Source: Lineus longissimus (taxonomy: Eukaryota > Nemertea > Pilidiophora > Heteronemertea > Lineidae). From it: DNA of 64,000 bases. The notes beneath the pieces were generated by a model. That model was not told where the DNA came from. It saw only the letters and a program-made list of their open reading frames with translations, and did not search any database. The stretch's first letter is position 1, and each line of letters begins with the position of its first letter. Location of the stretch: positions 9,364,501-9,428,500 of the forward strand of contig NC_088311.1 of assembly GCF_910592395.1 (NCBI RefSeq), in the 5' to 3' direction. The position numbers and the translations under genes were made by a program. Positions 27,401 to 37,204 of the stretch are shown piece after piece.

Positions 27401-30400
27401 GTTTGGTGGTGTTTGCAAACAAATGTGTGAAGAAGTTCGCTTGTGTTCATCAGGCATACCTCACTCACTGAAAAGACAAAAAAACCCGATCATAACTTGA
27501 CGTGTCTGTGATTTCAATCCACCCAACATACTGCCATTATAATGATTGAAGAGATTCCGGATACATTCGACCACTTGCACAGAAGTGTCCGATAAATGAA
27601 ATAAACACACGGGGTCGGTGTACAAGGTACATGTACCGAGGATGACAATGCACGACATCAACGACATTACCAACTTGCTATGCTGTTATGTAAGCACCTG
27701 AAGAAAACGCCCCAATTTTACGTAATTCTTAGTGAGACTTTTGTGTTTATTCCTTTATGATAACCCTCATGAAGCAGGCTTTTGTATCATTACTAAACAC
27801 ACTCATTCAATGTCTGAGCGTATTTTACAAACAATCCAAAAACCCATTTCAGGAGGATGCATTAAAATGACACTTTTAAACAACATGTTTGTACATATTT
27901 CACTTTCCGCCTCAATACTTGCAGGTGTTTCTTCCGAGTGACGACGCTAACCTGTGGACGATGGTGAAGCTTTGGTACAACATGGCGGATTCCAATCAAC
28001 ACCAAGCTGTGACCCATCTAGGTAAGTAAAAAATAGGCAGGTTCTCCAACCCGCAGGAAGTGAAGAAGTACGAACAGTGTAAATATTTTGTTGAAAGGCC
28101 GAGTTCCCTGATTTCTTATGCGACTATGTATGAAAGCCGAGTGGGAGTGTCCCAAAAATGAATTCGCGCATGACCTCGTATTACGTACTTCGCCGATCGT
28201 AATAGTTGCAAAACCTGCCTATTATCTGGTGTTACTACGTCATTATTTACACACGCTGGGCTATAGGCGTTCTATGTTCGCCGTCAGAAGTAAAAATCCA
28301 CATATGTTTGGGTTCTGGCTCGAAAACTATACTAGGCAGGTCGAATTCAGAGACTTCCGAACCAAAAAGACATCCGACCGATGGTTATTGGTCCAACGCC
28401 TAAACAGACGAGAATATTTATTAGTATAAATAAGGTAAGGTTGGTGATATACATACCAACCTCGTAACCGTCAGTACTTCACATTTTAGATTCTCATCCG
28501 AAGCCCCAAAATCTTGGAATCGTACTGTAACCTTAGTTAAATTGGAGCCTTAAATTGATCATATCTGGGGTAGAACTTAAGTTGGCTGAAAAGTATTGCC
28601 TTTCAAAAGCAAACCTGGAGATTGGGTCATTTCCAAATGACATATTAAAAAAAAAATATTTATACTATTCTCAGCATTTTGCCATTTGAATCGCAAATTC
28701 CATTCTATTCTGTCAATCCTACAGGGAACACCCATCTGAAAGCGGAAGGTGTAAGCATTTGTACTCACAGGAATCTGTCGCCGTCGCATCCAGTCTTCAA
28801 GCTCCTCGCGCCGCACTTCATGCACATCATGGCTATAAACAGGTGAGTACATGTAGATGGGTACACCATGGTGTCCGAGTGGTACTTTATCCATAACTAT
28901 AACCAGAGTCTTTATTTGAAAGACTCTTCTATAACTGATACCAACGTATTGATTTCATTGACACAAACACCTATAGATTGGGTTAAGAATGGGTCATTTG
29001 TATTATTAAGGCCAATATTACCCAGCTGTCGGCTGCCTAGTCACCTCCTATTCTACATTAGTAGTTTCCATCAACAAATTTTACAAGAAAGGAAAAATTC
29101 TAACTATCTGACTGAATTATCAGGCTTTTCCGATGTTGACTCCGATTCGACCCGAGTTAGCTCTCCATGCGTCGATCCTTTCCATGTGGTACGATGCACT
29201 AGGAGGCGCTTCCTGGAGCCATGGATCTACCCTGTGACGTCTTGGTGTAGATATAGATTTTTCCGACTTCACGCTGATAGCGCTTGATTGCCTCCAGACT
29301 CAGGTTACATTCATTTATTTTTGGACGGGGAAAGAAACCCTCACGGAGACCAACAGTTTCGTCTTTTCGGTTTTGACTATGACTATAATGCTATCAACTT
29401 AACTTCAACACCTGTTACAAATAGCATAATAATCATCTTTTTATCTTTTAAGAGAAGCTTTAAAAATTCTCGCTTCTGAAGAAGGATTTTTCAACCAATT
29501 CTTCGCTATCGGCTTGGACGGAGTGTGGACATTGTTAAAGGGGTAAGACAGTACAGTTACAATGGTAGCCTAGCTAGGTCAATCGGTTTCTCTCGATACA
29601 TATAAGAAACAAATATTCACACTGCTGATAATCCGATTTGTATAAGCTAAATATATATGGTTTTTCATCATGACAAAATTATGACCTGCAAACTTTAAAG
29701 CATTTTCTCACTTTGTCACCATGCACTACTAAATTATGTATGAATAAAGAATGCGGAAGATATACAGTATATAAATAGCCACTGTTGTTGACACTAGAAT
29801 AGGTGTAATCGATTTGGTTGTGGAATTCCCAGTACCCACGTCGGAATTCTTCCATCCTGGGCAGTCGTGTGCTTGTTCGCTGTTGGTTGAAGCCAGCGGA
29901 TTACTAGTGGAGACTGAACCCTTCGTCAACCTCTCTTGTGCCGTGAGACTTTCCCGTTGCATTCGTATCATTGCGCAAGCAAAGTGGTGCTGCCAGCCGC
30001 GCCGAGAATAGGAAGGAGAGAGTCCTAATTCACATAATTCAAATGAAATTCTTTTAATTGAATGCACCTTATACAGGACATTCAACATTCCTTTATTATC
30101 AAATCTGGCAAAGTAGTCATGTGGAAAAGGGCAAGTTTTCCACGAGAACTGGATTTTTCTCTTGATTTTTTCTAATCTGACGATATCAATTGACTTACAG
30201 GACCGACAGCTTCCGTCTAAACGTCGACAGTCACTTACCAAACGATGTGAAGGCCCGTGGGGTGAGTCAATTTAAAGAATGGCTATATTGCCGACGATAA
30301 CTTAGAAACAAACAAATATGTAGAAATGATATTCCAGGTAGCCGTGTTGATCGTTGATCGTTTATGATCAACTTATTTGTATTTTCGAGACAAGCTTTCG

Positions 30401-33400
30401 ACCTTACCGAGTCTTCATCATGTTTGAGGCAATAACATTAACAGTACAGGCTTAATCTGTAGAAACGTATTTAACTAAAGAATCAGTAATCTTTGTGGGA
30501 TGCAAGCAGTTTGAAAAACACGACTACGTGTAGAAAATTGCGCGCATGAGATACCGGTGATTCTCCACTAAATACATGTATGTTCTGAAAATATACTGCT
30601 TCATGGAAAGACTACCATAATCGTGGGATAGTTGTTTCTGTGATCTACGAAGTATCCTCTAGCTCGAGATTCATCATTCTTTCTACAATGCATTGATAAC
30701 TTAACCATCCCGCATCAAACAAATTTAATATGAATGAAAATAATGAAGAGTAAAATGTATTCCCATATAAAAACACCTGATGCTTTACACATTCTGTCTC
30801 AAAACGCTTAATTTTGATTCCCCAGGCTAACCCAGAGAACCTTTCTGTTGAAACAAAGGCAATACTGCCAGTGCAGGGGTGCTATATACATTTGGCCATT
30901 ATCCAAGGCCAGTGGAAGCTACCAAGTGGCACTGGCCGAGCTTCGAAACCACCATCTTCCGATCACAGGTCAGACGCTCTTCAACTATGACACCACGCTT
31001 CCCATTTAGTCTAAACATGTTAATGTACTGACAAGATTCACCTTTTTAGATGGACGACCCCGAGGTATTGAGAAACTACCCTTACCGTGATGACGCTATC
31101 CTCTCGTGGAACGCTCTTCACAAATATGTAAAGAGTACAGTAGCACTTTACTACGGTAGGTTTCATCATCATCATTTTCATCACAATGCAGGTTTTTTTC
31201 CCTTTTCCGGTCTATCACCGCTCAACTAAAAGTATATGCGAAAAAATAGTGCTCGCGAGGTGGTAGTTTAGTGCGTTATGGTAACTTGCCTTTTTTTTCC
31301 TCCTTGTACTTACTACAATGTCAAGTAGTCCTTTAAGTCGTCAAGATGGACGACCCCGAGGTATTGAGAAACTACCCTTACCGTGATGACACTATGCTCT
31401 CGTGGAACGCTCTTCACAAATATGTAAAGAGTACAGTAGCACTTTAATACTACGGTAGGTTTCATCATCATCATTTTCATCACAATGCAGGTTTTTTTTT
31501 ACCTTTTCCGGTCTATCGCCGCTCAACTAAAAGTATATGCGAAAAAATAGTGCTCGCGAGGTGGTAGTTTAGTGCATTATGGTAACTTGCCTTTTTTTCC
31601 TCATTGTACTTACTACAATGTCAAGTAGTCCTTTAAGTCTTCAATTTATATACATATTTACAAGTGAAGTCTCTCAAGCCTAGTGCTCAAAGATAGTGGG
31701 GCTTTCATCCCACCACCGATCCAATCCCACCTTAAAACTGTCCATGGTGCCGAAACTTACTAATTTCTGTGGCATGCTGTTCCAGTCCTTTGTTACCCTG
31801 TTTATAAAGAAGTTTGCTCTTAGACCTGTTCTCGCCGTCAATTGTATAAGTCTCAGGATGTGACCCCTAGTAATATGCGGCGCCCCCCTTGTTTGCTACA
31901 TGTAGTTTTGAAACGCCTAAACTGTTTGCAGGAGGGGAGCGAGAACGGTTGAATGCGACGGCTTAAACTGATCTCTGAGAATTATTAAAGTGAAAAAAAT
32001 AGGCCTAATTTGTTTTTGCCAAGCGTAATGAAAAAACGAAATGAAAAATCTAGGTCATCATTCGTACTATTTTCAACTCCTCTAGAGAACGATACGACTG
32101 TACAGGAAGATCATGAGATACAGCAATGGGGCAAGGAATTGGTAGCTCCTGTTTGCGAAGGTGGAATTGGAATGAGAGGCGTCCCGGGAAACGGAAAGTT
32201 CCAAACCGTCGCAGACCTGGTCGAAACTATCACCTGCATCATCTACCTCTGCAGTGTGAAGCACGCGGCGGTCAATTTCTCGCAGTACGATGAGTACGGA
32301 TTTCCCGCTACCCGTCCGTCGCACCTGATGGGAGAACCGCCTAAGAATAAGGTAGGTTGGTTTGAGTAACGGCCGACTCAATAATTCATGCGCGTGCGAA
32401 TACACCCTCGTTAACGGTTGTCGCCTACATATCATGGTGTCGGGCTTTGGTAGTGAGCTTTCGCTATCTTGGCTCATGGCGAGAACATACTAATCACGAA
32501 CACTTATGATTTTGCGTATGATATTTTATTTGGATAAGCTGTTGGTGACATTTTGTACCCGGTAAATGGATTTTGATTATTGAAAAGTGGCCAATTTTGA
32601 GACGGTCCCTTAAGGTGAAAATACAGTATACATGTATATGTTAGAAATACAAATCGCATAGTAAACCACTGTTTTTCAATGGGTACAATTTAAAGCCGGT
32701 GTATTTATATCAGTAACTTCCACTATCTTATAATGCTGTATCATTGGGAATGAACATTTTATTTGCAGGACCCACTCACGGAAGGACAGCTATTGGCGGC
32801 GCTTCCCGATAAACTGAAAGCTTTGATAATTGCTGCAAACGTGAAAGTCCTATCCATGAGAGCTACGCAACCACTTGGGTATTTTGAGACAACCTATCTG
32901 TACGACCCAAGGGCACTGGAAATTGCCAGCGAGTAAGTGTATTATGAAACATTCTTCCGCGGAAGCTCAAAAGGGTCATTCGAGATAATTCAAAACTTGA
33001 CAACGAAATTCAGAACTCGACCGCAAAATTGAAAATTTGACTTCGAGATTAAAAAATTTAAACCAACCAATTAAAACAACGCGTTTGGCATAGGCAGGTC
33101 AGAATCAGGATCACGTGATGTTTGCAATTCGCCTTGCGTATGCATCTTTGCCTATTCTCGGTGATATTCGGCTTGTGTTTCCATAGGTTTTTGAATGAAA
33201 TTAGCATATTTAGAAAATGGTGGGAATGACCGATCTCATTTTGCACTGCCATCTTGACGATCGCGTACAAATTTGAACATGGCAATATGAAGAAGTAAGA
33301 AATGTTAATTACAACACTACGGAGGTTATAGCCAGCCAATTTTTGTGTTGGATACTGCTTGCCATTGGTCAGTTTTAAGTAATGAATTTCGAAGTTAACT

Positions 33401-33762
33401 AATTAATTTCGAATATCGAATAAACTTTTCTGGGCTTTCGTATTCTTCACTGTCTTTTTCATATATCAAATATAACAACGAATTTGCATCTGATAGTGAT
33501 CCAAAACTGTCGAACTTGTTACAGAATACTCATGAGCTTATGTGCAATTTTGAAATAAATGCAGATGCGTTCAAATTCTATTAAGCGAGTTGCTCGTGAC
33601 GCCTTCGGTGTTAACTCGATCCGTTTTTAATTTTGTGGCTTTTTCAGTTTGCGTGAGGACTTCTTGAAAGCAAGCCTAGTCATTAAGGAGAGAAACAAGA
33701 CGAGGAAATACCTGTACGACATCTGTGATCCAATTTTCATGCCAAATTCTATCAGCATTTGA
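24445..33762 (+). CDS. Lipoxygenase A (PLAT + iron lipoxygenase), 13 coding exons, 676 aa
   Basis: Inserts O2 into polyunsaturated fatty acids to make hydroperoxides. Exons: 24445-24984, 25214-25348, 25505-25602, 26157-26301, 26924-27019, 27925-28021, 28725-28842, 29453-29542, 30201-30261, 31050-31155, 32086-32351, 32769-32932, 33648-33762. All junctions are GT/AG with matching phase, giving 676 residues, usual for animal lipoxygenases. PLAT spans about residues 14-128 (TGDKKNAGTDA, SDWFCDYIEV, FPVHRW). The catalytic domain has iron ligands His364 and His369 (HQAVTH), His555 and Asn559 (KHAAVNF) and terminal Ile676 (PNSISI). Ala407, 38 residues after His369, matches the stereo-control position, where Ala normally goes with S products. 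The start is the ATG shared by all three copies; an upstream frame exists only in C. No signal peptide is seen, so the protein is probably cytosolic. An extra exon 10 copy with a stop follows at 31346-31454. Confidence 0.95.
28991..29290. repeat. Dispersed repeat family R1, copy in lipoxygenase A intron 7
   Basis: This intronic block (TATTATTAAGGCCAATATTA, TAGTTTCCATCAAC, TTTTCCGATGTTGACTC, GGAGCCATGGATCTACCCTG) recurs at 42118-42419 (unit B) and at 61590-61856. Partial copies lie at 59016-59146, 59651-59687 and 62184-62331. It is absent from the same intron of copy C. It is SINE-like in size, but I see no tRNA-type promoter with confidence. Confidence 0.75.
30338..30432. repeat. Intronic retroelement-like fragment, unit A intron 9
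   Basis: The block contains GTAGCCGTGTTGATC and GACAAGCTTTCGACCTTAC followed by GTCTTCATCATG, wording common at the ends of Penelope-like or other retroelement repeats in invertebrates. It is present in B (about 43461-43556) and missing from C. The family assignment is weak. Confidence 0.35.
31050..31641 (+). repeat. 296-bp tandem duplication containing exon 10 of lipoxygenase A
   Basis: Bases 31050-31345 (exon 10 plus intron start) are repeated at 31346-31641 with few changes. Both copies run from ATGGACGACCCCGAGG to AAGTAGTCCTTTAAGTC. B and C have only one copy, so the duplication arose in A after the A/B split. Confidence 0.92.
31346..31454 (+). pseudogene. Duplicate exon 10 with in-frame TAA (non-productive exon)
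   Basis: Second copy of exon 10 in the 296-bp tandem duplication. Three extra bases near its end read VAL-stop-YYG in the exon frame, where the first copy reads VALYYG. Its acceptor (GTCGTCAAG) lacks the pyrimidine run of the first copy (CACCTTTTTAG), while its donor GTAGGT is intact. Using it in place of exon 10 gives a stop at TAA. Using it after exon 10 breaks the frame (phase 1 donor into a phase 0 exon). It is most likely skipped, but could act as a poison exon. Confidence 0.85.
31680..31874 (-). mobile_element. LINE reverse-transcriptase ORF C-terminal fragment (unit A intron 10)
   Basis: On the minus strand the frame reads ...RANFFINRVTKDWNSMP... then a Phe-Lys / Leu-Asp stretch and a stop. 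This is the typical C-terminal tail of CR1/Jockey-type non-LTR retrotransposon polymerases. Only the 3' end of the element is present. The same fragment sits in unit B (44500-44700) and not in C. Confidence 0.8.
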
Positions 33763-35052
33763 TCAGCTTTATCAATCATTACGGACACTATGCACCAAGC
33801 GGACATTTTGGACCGACATGCAGTATGTTGAAAAATCACTTTTGGTAAATGCAACAATCATATATTTTGTTTCTAACACTACTTGGATACACGGGCCAAA
33901 TGCTCAATTGTTATAACTGACCGAAATGTGAGGGAGATTTGACAATACCGCTTAGTATAAATAACTAGAAATTATGCCACAGGCCTGGAGAGCTTGAAAC
34001 ACTCATATAAACATAAAACCCCGAAATATAAACATAAACCCCGAAAAGTGCTTGGCTAGGCTACCTTCTGTAAAACAACATGGTAAACCCTTAAAGACAA
34101 TTATACACAGTCAGAGTGCTTCTTAAACTCCTCTGTTTGGGAAACTGATGCAGTTGTGATTTTAAACATCAGCGTAAAAAGCAGCCTTAAGTACAGAATT
34201 CTACCGCTAGGTTTTGACATTATTGGTTATCTACGAAGTGAGTTTGGTCAGGGGCATGATCATATGTGTATAAATTTTGGTTTTGTGAACAAATAGACTG
34301 TGCTCATGTTGACAAATGCATACCCGAGATGCGCCGAGCAAACCCGTGGAATCGATGTCTACCATGCTGTTAGATCATCTAGGAATTCTGATCACAATCT
34401 GAACCCCTCTATTTTCTATGATACTTTGTGTTGGTGGATGTATTTTCTCGGCCTACGTGGTGCTAAAGAAATTAGTGTCTTACTGTTAATTAGCAGTAAG
34501 TATTACTACAAAAAAGGCATAATAGATGTAGGAGTCGAAAATGATGTTTATTTATCTAGCATAATATTCTGATGATAGCCATGGTCCGATGAATGTATTT
34601 CGAGGGAGACACTGTAGGTAGGTGCTGGGGTAAGCTCTTTCCCAGCGTTTGTCTTTATTTATCACTAATTAACGCGGTAAAAATCGACAGTTTGATAAGT
34701 GATGAGAAACTGCATGGGAGTTTAGGGCCATGGTGTGAAAGTATTGGTACTTGATTTATGTGATAATCATATCACGTACAATCGTAGTTCCGACGTACAT
34801 GTACCGAGGGATATTACAGACCCATTTCGGCGACATTATATTTGACCTACCTTGGCGCCTGCCATAGTTTTCCTTTAAGATGCTTGGAATTTCAGAACGT
34901 CTTTGCGACGAAAACGGATTAAACTGTTAATAACTTAATACTCGCGCTACAGCTTGGTTAGTGTTACCAAAGGTTTTAACTAAAGTCCATGCATTTATTC
35001 ATTCTTCGTTCTTTACGTTTCGGCCCTGGGGTGCAAACAGCTAGTCAATTGT

Positions 35053-35400
35053 AGACAAAGCCGATAGAATCTCATCGTAAATTTGAGTGTCAGCCATTTC
35101 AGCTAGAGGTATATAGGTATACACATGCGTGCGCTCCAGAGTCCACACCTTTGCTGACAAATGATAAAGAATGGACAATAAAGTAACTAAACCATTGCAG
35201 ACAAAGCCAAAAGAATCTCATCGTAAATTTGAGTGTCAGCCATTTCAGCTAGAGGTATATAGGTATACACATGCGTGCGCTCCAGAGTCCACACCTTTGC
35301 TGACAAATGATAAAGAATGGACAATAAAGTAACTAAACCATTGCAGACAAAGCCAAAAGAACCTCATCGTAAATTTGAGTATCAGCCATTTCAGCTAGAA
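35053..35400. repeat. 146-bp tandem repeat, unit B (about 2.4 copies)
   Basis: GACAAAGCC starts at 35053, 35200 and 35346 (periods 147 and 146), followed each time by the same CATCGTAAATTTGAGT sequence. Unit A has one copy fewer (21443-21645). Confidence 0.85.
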
Positions 35401-36651
35401 GCATGCAGTCCGCTATCCGATTTAATCTCATTCATTTTCTTGTGAAGCATCCATTCTGCATTAATTTTGCACAGTTACCATAGTTTCTTGATATGAAATG
35501 TGTACGTTACTGCTGCCTTATTTGAATTAAACTTTGTAGATATTGTGCACAAATTTTGAAATGAAACGAATAAAAGTTCATCATTTTGTAAACCATTCTT
35601 TCAAATTACTTCTTTTTAAAATTTCAATGGCTGTTTAATAAATGATCTGGGAATACGTTCAAGGCGATAAAATATGACATTGAATACATCCACTAGCCCT
35701 TTTGCATTCCAAAAGGAGCAAAGACCACCGAGGAAACCTTGATTTTACAGTTGAAGGTGAAGAGCGTTTCGCAGGCACAAGCGATTAAAACATTGGTGAA
35801 AACGGAGTTTTTCCTAAACACGTGAGGGCTATTAGACAAAGTTGCAAGGGGCTGTGCTATTAGTTTGTTCTCTTGTTCATGAAGATAGCTTGTACGCCAT
35901 GCTGCCACTTCGGGCGTCACCAGATGCAAGATGTCAGATGACATCAATCCAGGAGGAAGCCACGGGACAGGACATGACCTAACTAACCAATGTTTGCTTG
36001 TGATTTTTATAGTTGAAGCGTACGTGTAGACACGTACTAAAAGTATATACGTGTAAACGCACATTTGTTTACTTTTTATGTTCAACAACCTATCCATACC
36101 TCTGGCCAGTTGATTTTTTTTTCGGCTAGGCCGAAGCAAGGCATTAGTAGCCCAGTATGCTAGACATAGATACGTTTATCAAATGGATTAATGATAAGAT
36201 ATTATCTTATAGGTCCATCCCACTAGCTTCATTTCAATCCGTTGCTTCGGTACATTCGCTCGCGCAGTTTGCTGAGTGGATGGTTCAACAATGCGTCGAC
36301 CAATAGCACACTCATCGGACGGGCTACTGCGCATGCCCATCCAATATGAGTCTATAGGACAACAGGAGCAGAAATCATCAGATGTTTATTTAATCAGGGT
36401 TTAGTTTTGGTGGAGTTTTCGGATTATTTCTGTTGCTTATTCGATAAAAACTCTTCCAAAAGTTATTTAAGATGGCATGCAGGATTGCAAGCATTGCGAA
36501 TTTATATTGTAATTACGTAAAAATGGCAAAACAACACCTCTGCTTTGGATTTCGTGTCCCAGATGTTGGCAGGTGGTGAGCATCGGTTACAGCACGGATG
36601 TGTAGCATGTATTGCTATACAGCCGTGTTTGGGTGTACGCCTCGTCGGTGT

Positions 36652-37204
36652 TTAACGTTACTAGCGTCAATCACGGCCGCATAATATATCTGTACATTTT
36701 CTTAAATACAGAATTTCTTTCTAGTTTCTATCAAAACCCTTACTTCTCGATAATCATACATTTTCAAAGGTGAATATCATGATAAGCTAAACGGGGGCAC
36801 TTTTGTTCTCGCCATTTCTTGCGTTTGGATGATTTTACTGTTTTCCTTATAGGCTACTTTCTATCCACTGCAAATAAAGTATTGTCATGCATTGTGCAAA
36901 ATTTCAGCATTATTTGTGCTAGCGAGAAAGCCTCGGGAATATAAGGGATGGCATTTCCAGAAATCCTTCCTCGATCCGAGCAAAAGCGAGGCATGCCCTC
37001 GGGACATGTGGTACGTGCTGATTCTCCAGGCTGCTTATCGTGGCAAGCTGTTGATGCCCAATATGTTGTCATATTTGTCACATAATCGGGCGGGGTTTAA
37101 ACCTACATGCGGAAAAGGCGCATTCAATAGAAACAAACGTTGGAGTTAGATCCTGCTTTTCAAACTTCTGCAAAAATAATTCAATTTACATCAGACAAGC
37201 GAAA
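36652..37204 (+). promoter_or_regulatory. Conserved 5' flank of lipoxygenase B (putative promoter/5' UTR)
   Basis: Counterpart of 23869-24444. It is joined upstream to about 190 bp (36460-36651) that resembles unit C (around 47350-47556) and was replaced in A. B and C therefore keep the older arrangement of this flank. Confidence 0.35.

Larger units (their letters stand above)
20445..34033 (+). repeat. Tandem duplication unit A (lipoxygenase A)
   Basis: The sequence from about 20445 (ATAAACCCCCAAAAGTG) reappears from about 34034 (ATAAACCCCGAAAAGTG). The match continues through 5' flank, exons and introns to the GCTTGAAACACTC block near 34000, paired with 46825-46850. The unit is about 13.6 kb. 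Confidence 0.9.

Noticed and set aside
29729-30241. 170-codon minus-strand frame (also 42705-43367 and 54252-54617)
   Set aside because: Antisense to intron 8 and exon 9 of the lipoxygenase. Length and sequence change freely among the three copies, with frameshifts.
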